From positions 1 to 28,603 of the forward strand of contig CAYRSS010000054.1 in NCBI GenBank assembly GCA_964426945.1: a stretch of DNA of 28,603 nucleotides, read 5' to 3'. Every line of letters starts with the position of its first letter. Position 1 is the first letter of the stretch. A program made the translations under genes and the position numbers. This DNA is from CAYRSS01 sp964426945. Its GTDB lineage: Bacteria > Planctomycetota > Phycisphaerae > UBA1845. A model generated the notes under the pieces. That model searched no databases. It was not told the DNA's origin and saw nothing but the letters and a program-made list of their open reading frames with translations. Positions 7,049 through 14,820 of the stretch are shown here, in pieces.

Positions 7049-8665
7049 TCACCCCACGCTCGTCACGGGCGTTCGCGCCGAGGGGGTGCCCATCGGCTGG
7101 CCGTCCAGCTCCCGCCGGGTGCGCAGCCAGTCGTGCAGCGCCTCGGTGCTCACCGGGTGATTGCCGATCAGGCCGATTTCGACGGCCGCGGCCGCGTTGC
7201 CGAGGTAGGCCGCCTGGTGCAGCGTCGCCCCGGCCGCGAGGGCCAGGGTGGCCGCGGAAAGCAGGGCATCGCCGCAGCCGAGGCGATCCACGGCGTACTC
7301 AGCGAACGACGGGATGGACTCGCCCTTCAGCCGCCCTTCCCACTCGGGAGTGGCCCGCTGCTGGCCCGGGCGTTCGAAGACGACCATGCCGCGCTTTTCG
7401 AGGGTGATGATCAGGTGGCGGGCCTGCGTGCGGTGGAGGAGCTGCCACGCGACGGCCGACAGGCCCGAGTCGTAGTCGTTGAGCGTCGCCCGGATCTCGC
7501 GCTCCGTGGGGCACAGCAGATCCACATGCCGGAAGTTGAGCAGGTTCGCCCGGCCGCCGCTGACGTCGGCGGTGATGAGCCGGACGTTCTGTCGCAGCGT
7601 GGGCAGCGACCGGGCGAGCAGGCCGCCGGTGATCGTGCCGTAGCCGAAGTCGCACAGGATCACCGCGTCGGCCACCTTGGACTGCTGCTCGAGGATGATC
7701 GCCGCGCGGCGCTCCGCCCGGGAGTCGAGCGGCAGGCGGTGGGCGCGGTCGAGTTTGAACATCTTCGTGTCGCCGACGAGGAATCGCGTCTTCTCAACCA
7801 TGGCCGGCCGGGCGCGGAGCAGCTCGAAACCGACATGTTCCTCGGTCAGGACCTTCTCGACGTGGGCGGTCGCGGTGTCGTCGGCGGCCGCACTCAGCAG
7901 GAACGGCCGGGCGCCCATCGCGGCGAGGTGACGGGCTATGATCGCCGCCCCGCCGACGTATTGCCGCTCGTCGAGGTGGGCGAGGCTCATCATCGGCGAT
8001 TCGCTCGCCACGCCGATGGCGTCGCAGAACACGTAGCGATCCAGCACAACGTCGCCCAGCACCAGCACGCGCAGCCCTCGGAAGCCCTCCATGACCTGCT
8101 CGAGCCCGCCCGCGGTGATGCGCTGCCGCCGGCAGAGCAGGTTGAGCCGATGCGACTCGACCTCGGCCACGCGGGGCATCTGTTCGAGCAGCTTGCTGGG
8201 GTTGAAGACGATCTCGCCCGACGAAAAGATGATCCGCCCGCCGTAGCTCTCGACGATGCGCTGCTCGGCGAGGAAGCCGGGGTCGCTCGAGTGCTCGAAC
8301 TCCTTGCCCTTCACATAGACGTCGGGGCGCAGACGATCGATCGCGGCCTCCGCCGAGGCGAAGGGCACGATGGTCACATGATCAACAAACATCAGCGCCG
8401 CGAGATTCTCGGCGCGAAGGTCCTGGGGGATGTAGGGTCGGTCGTCGGGCTCGCCGCGGTCGGGGTCGCCGGCGAGGGTCACGATGAGCAGGTCGCCCTG
8501 CGCCCTGGCGAACTGGAGGTAGCGGACGTGGCCGGGGTGGACGATGTCGAAGACGCCGTGACACTGCACGATCGTCCGACCGGCGGCGCGCGCCGCCTGC
8601 ACGACGGAGCATGCGCCGTCCAGATCGACGATCTTGCCCGCCAGCGGGTTTTCGCGTGGGTCCAT
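7049..8665 (-). CDS. HldE-like bifunctional protein: N-terminal nucleotidyltransferase, C-terminal PfkB sugar kinase
   Basis: This is a 538-residue cytoplasmic enzyme. Residues 33-150 form a cytidylyltransferase-like domain with CHGVFDIVHPGH (35-46), the nucleotide-binding HxGH signature. From about 198 a PfkB/ribokinase domain begins (VLVLGDVVLDRY, then YVGGAAIIARHLAAMG). It ends with DRLGCGDALLSA (460-471), where Asp466 is the catalytic base. In E. coli HldE, which makes ADP-heptose for LPS core, the kinase comes first and the nucleotidyltransferase second; here the order is reversed. The kinase wording follows HldE closely, so D-glycero-D-manno-heptose phosphorylation and ADP transfer are the likely reactions, but another sugar cannot be excluded. 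Divergent LPS permease genes start at 8860, which supports an envelope role. The start at ATG 8665 has no clear Shine-Dalgarno. The kinase GxGD motif has Cys where Ala is usual. Confidence 0.85.
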   Translation of the reverse strand: MDPRENPLAGKIVDLDGACSVVQAARAAGRTIVQCHGVFDIVHPGHVRYLQFARAQGDLLIVTLAGDPDRGEPDDRPYIPQDLRAENLAALMFVDHVTIVPFASAEAAIDRLRPDVYVKGKEFEHSSDPGFLAEQRIVESYGGRIIFSSGEIVFNPSKLLEQMPRVAEVESHRLNLLCRRQRITAGGLEQVMEGFRGLRVLVLGDVVLDRYVFCDAIGVASESPMMSLAHLDERQYVGGAAIIARHLAAMGARPFLLSAAADDTATAHVEKVLTEEHVGFELLRARPAMVEKTRFLVGDTKMFKLDRAHRLPLDSRAERRAAIILEQQSKVADAVILCDFGYGTITGGLLARSLPTLRQNVRLITADVSGGRANLLNFRHVDLLCPTEREIRATLNDYDSGLSAVAWQLLHRTQARHLIITLEKRGMVVFERPGQQRATPEWEGRLKGESIPSFAEYAVDRLGCGDALLSAATLALAAGATLHQAAYLGNAAAAVEIGLIGNHPVSTEALHDWLRTRRELDGQPMGTPSARTPVTSVG

Positions 8666-8781
8666 CCGTCCGGTCTCGCCGACGGGGACAGCCCCCGCCG
8701 CTTCCTATATCGGCCGGCGCCGGCCGCGCAGCGCAGGGAATCCGGCCGGCCGCAGCACTCACCGGGCGAGCCGGGCTATCG

Positions 8782-8809
8782 TTGCAATGCCGCCCGCTCC
8801 GCCTACCAT
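8782..8809 (+). promoter_or_regulatory. Possible promoter for lptF-lptG
   Basis: TTGCAA (8782-8787), a 16-bp spacer and TACCAT (8804-8809) lie in the divergent gap, 50 bp before ATG 8860. Confidence 0.45.
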
Positions 8810-8859
8810 GTCGCGGCAACGCGACGGCCGGCGAGGGCGGCGCGCCGCCGGGAGCCCGA

Positions 8860-10470
8860 ATGCGACGCTCGTCCTGGACACTTCAGCGATACATCTTCGC
8901 GGAGATGGCCAAGACCTTCGCGCTCACCGCGGTCGGGCTGACGGGGGTATTCCTGCTCGGCGGCGGCGTGCTGAACATGGTCAAGATCGGGGACGTGACC
9001 CCGGGCCAGCTTGTCAGCCTGCTGCTGATTCTGCTGCCGCTGGCGGGGGCGTTCACCGTGCCGGTGGCGGCGCTGTTCAGCGCCGCGTCGACCTATGGCC
9101 GGCTCAGCGCCGACAACGAGTTTGTCGCCTGCCGCAGCAGCGGTATCAACATCCACTCCCTGCTCCTTCCGGCGCTGGCGATGAGCGTGCTGTCGGCGGG
9201 GTCAAGCTTCGCCCTGCTGAACTTCGTCATTCCCGGCATGGTCCAGCACCTCAACGCGCTGGTCAGTGCAGACGTCACGAAGATCATCGAACAGCGGCTC
9301 TCGCGGCCCAAGGGGATGGCCCTGCGCGACGGGACGCTGCGCCTGTGCGCGGATCAATGGCGCGTGGCACCCGGCGCGGACGCGAACAGCGTAGACCTCG
9401 GCGGCGTGGTCTTCGTCGAGGTGGACGAGGAGTCGTGGACGCGCTTCGGCACGGTGCAGCGCGTGAACTTCCGCTACGAGCGCGGCGAGGACCGGATCCG
9501 CGTCTCCGGCCGGCTCATGGGGGTGAGTTTCTTCGACCGGCGCACGTCGGATTTCGGCGAGATGGCCGAGTGGGACATTCCGCGCAACGAATTCCCCCTC
9601 GCGCTGCCCAACCAGCTCAAGTATCTCGACCTGCCCATGCTGCTGCACTACCGGCGAGTGCCCGCCGAGTGGCGCGAAGTCCGTCAGGAGCTCGACCGGC
9701 TGCGGTTCGAGGTCGCCCGGCTGGCCGCGTATGACGAGCTTTGGGCGCGGTGGACGGCGGACGCGGCGATTTCACTGTCCTCTTCCGGGCGCGAGTGTGT
9801 GATTCGAGCCGCCGCGGCGGAGCGCATGAGCCGTGACGGCGCCATCGAGCTGACCGACGTCACCATCGAAGATCGTGAGACCGACAACGAGCGTCCCCGC
9901 ACCATCCGCGCGAACCGTGCGGCCATCGAGATGACCCCCAGCGAGGACGAGGCCGACGCGGCGCTGGAAGTCCGCCTGTTCGTGGTGTCCATCACCGACG
10001 GGGAGGAACGCACGAGCAAGCCGCAGGAGACGCTTGGGCCCTTCCCTCCGCCGCGCGGCGCCGTGCTGGCTGCCACGGAGGCGAGGGTCGACGAACTGCT
10101 CGCCCCGCCGGCCGGCGGAGCGACGAGTCCGACCGTCGAGCGGCAGCGTGCGGCGGCGCAGCAGCGGCTCGGCGGAACGCTCCGCACGATCAACAGTGTG
10201 CTCCACGAGCGGGCGTCGTTCAGCGTGAGCATCTGCGTGCTGGTCGTGCTGGCCGCGGCCCTGGGGATCATCCTCCGCGGCTCGCACGTGCTGGTGGCCT
10301 TTGGCATCAGCGTCGTGCCGCTCGTGCTGATCATCATTGCGATTCTGGCGGGCAAACAACTGGCCCGTGCGCCGGACAAGCACCTGATCGGCCTGTGTGT
10401 CATCTGGAGCGGGCTGGTGCTGGCGGTGGTGGTGGACGGCTGGACGCTCTTCAAGCTGCTGCGGCGATGA
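8860..10470 (+). CDS. lptF: LptF/LptG-family permease with enlarged periplasmic domain (LptF-like)
   Basis: A 536-residue inner-membrane protein of the YjgP/YjgQ family, part of the LptBFG ABC transporter that extracts LPS and passes it to LptC/LptA. Three N-terminal helices lie at about 16-38, 50-75 and 100-125. A large soluble region spans about 130-448, and three C-terminal helices lie at about 452-473, 476-498 and 508-530. E. coli LptF is about 366 residues. The extra roughly 150 residues lie in the periplasmic region, including a Glu/Ala-rich stretch with predicted helical character near 390-445. The start at ATG 8860 is chosen because GGGAG ends about 5 bases before it, and because the longer open frame upstream encodes low-complexity sequence before the conserved WTLQRYIF. 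The stop is 49 bp before lptG. The identification rests on topology, family wording and pairing with the next gene. Confidence 0.82.
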   Translation: MRRSSWTLQRYIFAEMAKTFALTAVGLTGVFLLGGGVLNMVKIGDVTPGQLVSLLLILLPLAGAFTVPVAALFSAASTYGRLSADNEFVACRSSGINIHSLLLPALAMSVLSAGSSFALLNFVIPGMVQHLNALVSADVTKIIEQRLSRPKGMALRDGTLRLCADQWRVAPGADANSVDLGGVVFVEVDEESWTRFGTVQRVNFRYERGEDRIRVSGRLMGVSFFDRRTSDFGEMAEWDIPRNEFPLALPNQLKYLDLPMLLHYRRVPAEWREVRQELDRLRFEVARLAAYDELWARWTADAAISLSSSGRECVIRAAAAERMSRDGAIELTDVTIEDRETDNERPRTIRANRAAIEMTPSEDEADAALEVRLFVVSITDGEERTSKPQETLGPFPPPRGAVLAATEARVDELLAPPAGGATSPTVERQRAAAQQRLGGTLRTINSVLHERASFSVSICVLVVLAAALGIILRGSHVLVAFGISVVPLVLIIIAILAGKQLARAPDKHLIGLCVIWSGLVLAVVVDGWTLFKLLRR

Positions 10471-10519
10471 GGGACGGGGCGATGCCCGCGGGCGGCCGCG
10501 GGGACAGGCGGGGCAACGC

Positions 10520-11629
10520 GTGACGATTCTGGATCGCTACATCCTGCGCGGCCTGCTGGTGAACTTCGCCATCGCGCTGTTCACCATGATCAGCCTGTAC
10601 CTCGTCCTCGACCTGCTGATCAACGTCGACGAGTTCACCGAGCATGGCCTGCCTTGGACCACGGTGCTGTGGAACATGGCCAGCTTCTACGGTCCCAATG
10701 TGTTTCTCTACTACCAGCAGCTCGCCGGGGTGATCACGCTGTTCGCCTGCATGGCGACGATCGGCAAGCTTCGGCGCGACCGCGAGATGATCGCCATTCT
10801 CGCGTCGGGGGTCAGCCTGTTTCGTGTGGCGGCGCCGGTGCTGGGTTTCGGGGTGGCAACGTCCGCCCTGCTCGTGGCCGACACGGAGCTGATTATCCCG
10901 AGAGTGGCCCACCACCTCGCGCGCGACCACGACGAAGCGGGTGCCCAGCGCGGGTACGAGGTGCTGTTCCTGCGTGATGGCACGGACCGGCTGCTCTCGG
11001 CGGGAAACTTTGACCCCGGCCGCGAGCGGCTGCAGCAGCTGCTGGTGCTGCGCAGGTCGTCGGACGGCACGATCGTCGAGTCGCTCGCGGCCGACGGAGC
11101 ATCCTGGGAGCCCGGCGGCCACGAAGGCGGTCGCATCAAGGGTCGCTGGCGGCTCGACCGGGCGCGTCAGGTCGAGCGCATCTTCGATGACAGCTCACAG
11201 TTGGGCCCATCCGAGCGTCGCGTCGAGACCTTCCCCGCCTGGTATGAGAGCGAGCTTTCGCCGCAGGACATCATGATGCGGCAGTCCGAGTCGTGGGTGA
11301 AGTTCCTGAGCCTCGCGCAGCTTCGCACCCTGCAGCTGGAAGAGACGGCTGACGTCGCCGAGATCGTCCGGACCCGCCACGGCCGGATCGTGCGGCCGAT
11401 GGTCGGGCTCATCATGCTCCTGCTCGGGCTGCCCTTCTTTCTCGATCGCTCGCCCACCAACCTGCTCAGCGACGCGACCAAGTGCATGGCCATGACCGGA
11501 CTTTGTTACGCCAGCTCCTTCATCAGCGAGTCGGTTCGCCCGGAATCACTCTCCGCCCTGCCTTTCTGGATTCCCATTTTCCTGTTCGGCATCGTCGCCA
11601 CGGTCATGATCGACCGCATCCGGACATAG
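10520..11629 (+). CDS. lptG: LptF/LptG-family permease of normal size (LptG-like)
   Basis: A 369-residue inner-membrane permease and likely the second transmembrane subunit of the LPS extraction transporter. It opens with ILDRYILRGLLVNFAIALF, a typical first helix of the family. Helices follow to about 125, then a periplasmic beta-jellyroll region of about 150 residues. Three closing helices start near GRIVRPMVGLIMLLLGLPFF and end with IFLFGIVATVMIDRIRT. The GTG at 10520 is the start because it directly precedes the conserved helix and no in-frame ATG lies between it and the upstream out-of-family sequence. The Shine-Dalgarno (GGCGGGG) is weak. It lies 49 bp after lptF and is very likely co-transcribed. 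LptB, LptC and LptA are not in the window. Confidence 0.83.
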   Translation: MTILDRYILRGLLVNFAIALFTMISLYLVLDLLINVDEFTEHGLPWTTVLWNMASFYGPNVFLYYQQLAGVITLFACMATIGKLRRDREMIAILASGVSLFRVAAPVLGFGVATSALLVADTELIIPRVAHHLARDHDEAGAQRGYEVLFLRDGTDRLLSAGNFDPGRERLQQLLVLRRSSDGTIVESLAADGASWEPGGHEGGRIKGRWRLDRARQVERIFDDSSQLGPSERRVETFPAWYESELSPQDIMMRQSESWVKFLSLAQLRTLQLEETADVAEIVRTRHGRIVRPMVGLIMLLLGLPFFLDRSPTNLLSDATKCMAMTGLCYASSFISESVRPESLSALPFWIPIFLFGIVATVMIDRIRT

Positions 11630-11677
11630 CGTGCCCCGTTGCCCCGCACCACGGCGGCCGGGCGACGCCGGACGGGG

Positions 11678-11683
11678 TAGAAT
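11678..11683 (+). promoter_or_regulatory. Possible -10 box upstream of the O-methyltransferase gene
   Basis: TAGAAT lies 80 bp before the GTG start at 11764 and 48 bp after the lptG stop. No -35 match is visible, so confidence is low. Confidence 0.25.
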
Positions 11684-11763
11684 AAGAGGGGACCCCGGCC
11701 CCGCCCGCGCGGGGCACGGGGCCGCGGACACCTGCGCCGATCGGCGAGGAAGGAGCGTGTGCC

Positions 11764-12327
11764 GTGAACGAGCGCATCGCGCAGACCCTTCGGGAGGTCG
11801 AAGAGTTCATGCAGTCCGTGGACGACGCCTGCGCCCTGCCCAGGGCCGCGGCGGAGTTCACCCACGGCCTGGTGCTCCACCGCGGGGCCCGGCGCGTCAT
11901 CGAGATCGGCACGAGCTACGGCTACAGCGGGCTGTGGATCGCCGCGGCCCTGCCGCCGGGCGGGCGCATGCTCACCATCGATCAGGACGCCCGCAAGATC
12001 GAGAAAGCCTGGCATCACTTCGACCAGGCCGGGCTCCTCGAGCGGGTGGAGTTCCGCCACGGCTCCGCGCTCGAGGTGTTGCCGACGATCGAAGGACCGA
12101 TTGACTTCGTCCTCAACGACGCGGACAAGACCTACTGCGTCGAATATGTCGAGCTCCTCCTCCCCCGCTTAGCCGAGCGCGCGGCCATTCTGACGGACAA
12201 TACGGCGACCCACCGGGGCGAACTGCAGGAGTTTCTGGCGTGGATGTCGCGCCACCCGGAGTTCCAGTTGAGTGAACTGACGATCGGCAATGGCATGGCG
12301 CTTGCCGTGCGCAGGCCCGCGTCGTAG
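11764..12327 (+). CDS. SAM-dependent O-methyltransferase (class I, caffeoyl-CoA type)
   Basis: A 187-residue cytoplasmic protein with Rossmann-fold motif I, VIEIGTSYGYSGLWIA (about 50-65). Then come the acidic loop TIDQD (about 76-80), FVLNDADKTYCVEYVELLLP (motif IV with the metal-binding Asp residues typical of cation-dependent O-methyltransferases), and a C-terminal GNGMALAVRR strand. It would transfer methyl from S-adenosylmethionine to a hydroxyl of an unknown small molecule. The GTG start at 11764 follows GGAAGGAG by about 9 bases. It is a little shorter than the usual 200-220 residues of the family. The next gene starts only 9 bp downstream, suggesting an operon with the molybdopterin synthase fusion. 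No functional link to molybdenum cofactor is evident. Confidence 0.82.
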   Translation: MNERIAQTLREVEEFMQSVDDACALPRAAAEFTHGLVLHRGARRVIEIGTSYGYSGLWIAAALPPGGRMLTIDQDARKIEKAWHHFDQAGLLERVEFRHGSALEVLPTIEGPIDFVLNDADKTYCVEYVELLLPRLAERAAILTDNTATHRGELQEFLAWMSRHPEFQLSELTIGNGMALAVRRPAS

Positions 12328-12336
12328 CCTCGTTGC

Positions 12337-13032
12337 ATGAGCCTTCGCGTCCGCGTGCTGTTGTTCGGCCCCGCCGCCTCGATCGCCGCCACGCGCGAAG
12401 TGACCGTCGAGTTGGCTGAGGGCGCGACCGTCGGCGACCTCCGAGGCGAACTCTCGCGACGGCTGCCGGCGCTGGCCGGCGGCCTGGCGTCGATGCGGCT
12501 CGCGGTGGGCCAGCGCTTTGCCGAGGATGGCCATCGCCTGCAGGACGGCGACGAAGCCGCGGTGATTCCGCCCGTCTCAGGCGGGCTCGACGAGGACGAC
12601 GGCCTCCGCATCGAGCTTACCGCCGCCCCGATCGACGCCGCGGCGATTCGCACCTTCGTCAGTGGCGACCCGGCCCTGGGCGGACTCGTCTTCTTCGAGG
12701 GCGCCACCCGCGCCGAAACAGATCCCACCCACGGCCTCCTGTCTCACCTGCATTACGAGGCTTACGAAGAAATGGCCCGACGGCAGCTTCTCGACCTGGC
12801 GCGAGCGGCACGAAGGCGATGGTCGGCCGGGCGCGTGGCGATCGTGCACCGGCTGGGCGTCGTCCCGCCGGGAGAAGCCTCCGTGCTCATCGCCGTGGCG
12901 TGCGGCCACCGGGCCGAGGCCTTCGAAGCCGCCCGCTGGCTGATCGACACGTTGAAGAAGGACGTGCCCATCTGGAAGAAGGACGTCTACGCCGACGGGG
13001 CCACGAAGTGGGTCGAGGGCGAGCAGCCCTGA
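12337..13032 (+). CDS. Fused molybdopterin synthase, MoaD-MoaE (MoaX-type)
   Basis: This 231-residue protein joins two subunits of molybdopterin synthase, the enzyme that adds two sulfurs to cyclic pyranopterin monophosphate in molybdenum cofactor synthesis. Residues 1-83 are a ubiquitin-like MoaD domain ending in VIPPVSGG. Residues from about 92 are MoaE, with GGLVFFEGATRA, AIVHRLGVVPPGEASV, AFEAARWLIDTLKKDVPIWK and KWVEG. These cover the catalytic lysines and the substrate-binding region. In separate MoaD the terminal Gly-Gly is free and carries the thiocarboxylate; here Gly82-Gly83 is internal, followed by LDEDD. The fused MoaX of Mycobacterium tuberculosis is known to be cleaved after this motif, so processing is expected here. 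No Shine-Dalgarno precedes ATG 12337. It may be translated by coupling to the gene 9 bp upstream. Confidence 0.9.
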   Translation: MSLRVRVLLFGPAASIAATREVTVELAEGATVGDLRGELSRRLPALAGGLASMRLAVGQRFAEDGHRLQDGDEAAVIPPVSGGLDEDDGLRIELTAAPIDAAAIRTFVSGDPALGGLVFFEGATRAETDPTHGLLSHLHYEAYEEMARRQLLDLARAARRRWSAGRVAIVHRLGVVPPGEASVLIAVACGHRAEAFEAARWLIDTLKKDVPIWKKDVYADGATKWVEGEQP

Positions 13033-13077
13033 CCGCTCCGATCGCCTCGCCGCCCGACGCCCACCCCGCGCTCACCC

Positions 13078-13106
13078 GTGACCACCGCGAAGCCGGTCGC
13101 TACACT
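13078..13106 (+). promoter_or_regulatory. Possible promoter for the UbiD-type gene
   Basis: GTGACC (13078-13083), a 17-bp spacer and TACACT (13101-13106) lie 31 bp before the GTG start at 13138. Confidence 0.4.
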
Positions 13107-13137
13107 CTGGGCACTCTGGCCCCAGGGAGATCCGCGC

Positions 13138-14685
13138 GTGCCCCATACTGACCTTCGCTCGTTCATCGAGGACCTCGAACGCCGCGGCCAGCTGAAACGC
13201 ATCAAGGCTGCCGTCGACCCCGTGCTCGAGATCGCGGCCATCGCAGACCGCGTCTCGAAACGCCCGGCGGCCGGTTCGGCCGCCCCGCCGCCGACAGACC
13301 CGGTTCACGGCCTGCGCGGCGGACACGCCCTGTTGTTTGAACAGGTGCAGGAGGCGAAGTTCCCCGCCGCCATCAACCTGTTCGGCAGCTACGAGCGCAT
13401 GCGAATCGCTCTCGGCGTCAGCAGCTTCGAAGAGCTGGCGGCCCGCGTGCAGGAACTCATCAAGCCCGAGGTGCCGACCACGCTGATGGACAAGCTCAAG
13501 AAGCTGCCCCAGCTGGCGAAGATCGCCAGCTTCGGCCCGAAGGTCGGCAAGCGCGGCATCTGTCAGGAGGTGGTCCACACCGACGACGCCAACCTGTTCG
13601 ACCTGCCGATCATCCAGTGCTGGCCCCACGATGGCGAAGCGGGCTTCGGCGCCAAGCCGGCCGACGCCGCCGGGGGCACCGGAAGGTACATCACCCTCGC
13701 GGGCATCTACACGAAGGACCGCGACAGCGGCGAGCGCAACGTCGGCATGTATCGCGTGCAGGTCTTCGACCGCAAGAAGTGCGCAATGCACTGGCACCTT
13801 CACCACGACGGGGCCCGCCACTTCCGCAAACACAAGGCCCACCGCGAGAAGATGCCGCTCGCGATCGTGCTCGGCGGCGAGCCGATTCTCACCTACGCCG
13901 CGACCTGCCCCCTGCCGCCCGACGTCAGCGAGCTGCTGTTCGCCGGCTTCCTCAACGATGGCGGCATCGAGCTGGTGCCCTGCCGCACGATCCCGATGGA
14001 GGTCCCCGCCAACGCGGAAATTGTGATCGAAGGCTGGGTCGATCCCGAGGAGACGCTCATCGAAGGCCCCTTCGGCGATCACACGGGGTTCTACTCGCTG
14101 GCCGACCGATACCCGGCGTTTCACGTGACCGCGATCACGCATCGCCGCGACCCGATCTACCCCACCACGATCGTGGGCAAGCCGCCGCAGGAGGATTACT
14201 ACCTCGGCAAGGCCACGGAGCGGATCTTCCTGCCGCTGCTGAAGATTCTCATCCACGACATCATCGACTACAGCCTGCCGATGTTCGGCGCGTTCCACAA
14301 CGCGGTGTTCGTCAAGATCCGCAAGGACTACCCGATGCAGGCCCGCAAGGTGATCAGCAGCATCTGGGGAGCGGGCCAGATGATGTTCAGCAAGATGATC
14401 GTCGTCGTCGACGAACACGTGAACGTCCACGATGAGCAGGATGTGCTCTTCCATGTCGGCGCTAACGTCGACTGGCGCCGGGACGTCGTAGTCGTGGACG
14501 GGCCATGCGACGTGCTCGACCACGCCACCCCGTACTGCGGGACGGGTGCGAAAATCGGCATCGACGCCACGCGCAAGATCCCCGGCGAAGGGGTTGTCCG
14601 CGAGTGGCCCGCAGAGCTCGAAATCGCCGAGGAAACGCGCCGCCTGATCGAGCGCCGATGGGGCGAATACGGCCTCAGCACCTGA
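13138..14685 (+). CDS. UbiD-family prenylated-FMN-dependent decarboxylase
   Basis: A 515-residue cytoplasmic enzyme. The UbiD family decarboxylates aromatic or unsaturated acids, such as 4-hydroxy-3-polyprenylbenzoate or menaquinone precursors, using prenyl-FMN made by UbiX. Typical landmarks are DLRSFIEDLERRGQLKRI at the N-terminus, then DLPIIQCWPHDGE, GRYITLAG, GMYRVQVFD, MHWHLHHDGA, EGPFGDHTGFYS, and the closing VDHATP/GAKIGIDATRK-like region near 455-485. The start at GTG 13138 is chosen because it places the protein exactly at the family's N-terminus and follows GGGAGA by 7 bases; an upstream in-frame ATG would add residues not seen in the family. A quinone pathway role is likely, but the exact substrate cannot be read from sequence. 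No UbiX gene is present in the window. Confidence 0.88.
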   Translation: MPHTDLRSFIEDLERRGQLKRIKAAVDPVLEIAAIADRVSKRPAAGSAAPPPTDPVHGLRGGHALLFEQVQEAKFPAAINLFGSYERMRIALGVSSFEELAARVQELIKPEVPTTLMDKLKKLPQLAKIASFGPKVGKRGICQEVVHTDDANLFDLPIIQCWPHDGEAGFGAKPADAAGGTGRYITLAGIYTKDRDSGERNVGMYRVQVFDRKKCAMHWHLHHDGARHFRKHKAHREKMPLAIVLGGEPILTYAATCPLPPDVSELLFAGFLNDGGIELVPCRTIPMEVPANAEIVIEGWVDPEETLIEGPFGDHTGFYSLADRYPAFHVTAITHRRDPIYPTTIVGKPPQEDYYLGKATERIFLPLLKILIHDIIDYSLPMFGAFHNAVFVKIRKDYPMQARKVISSIWGAGQMMFSKMIVVVDEHVNVHDEQDVLFHVGANVDWRRDVVVVDGPCDVLDHATPYCGTGAKIGIDATRKIPGEGVVREWPAELEIAEETRRLIERRWGEYGLST

Positions 14686-14723
14686 CGCCGGGCAGGGGGT
14701 GGAACCGGAACGGCCTGTCCGGG

Positions 14724-14729
14724 TATACT
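14724..14729 (+). promoter_or_regulatory. Possible -10 box for the exported protein gene at 14821
   Basis: TATACT lies 91 bp before ATG 14821 and 38 bp after the stop of the UbiD-type gene. The -35 region is weak. Confidence 0.35.
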
Positions 14730-14820
14730 GGCGGTTCAGGGCCGCTGATCACGATCCGTCAGGGCGGGGTCGTTTCAGATCACATCTTCGGCTCACGGTC
14801 GCGCGAGAGGAGATCAACTG

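Noticed and set aside
8611..8859. Upstream extension of the lptF frame
   Set aside because: The 83 extra residues are low-complexity, overlap the start of the divergent gene and lie before the conserved first helix. ATG 8860 has GGGAG in place.
6965..8941. A 658-codon open frame on the plus strand
   Set aside because: It is antisense to the HldE-like gene, whose minus-strand product has clear catalytic motifs. The plus product is low-complexity, as expected from GC-rich shadow frames.
10397..10519. Upstream extension of the lptG frame
   Set aside because: It overlaps the lptF coding end and adds Ser/Trp/Arg-rich residues not seen in the family. GTG 10520 begins the conserved first helix.
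13072..14523. A 483-codon open frame on the minus strand
   Set aside because: It is the shadow of the UbiD-type gene; its His/Asp/Val-rich composition is typical of antisense of GC-biased codons.
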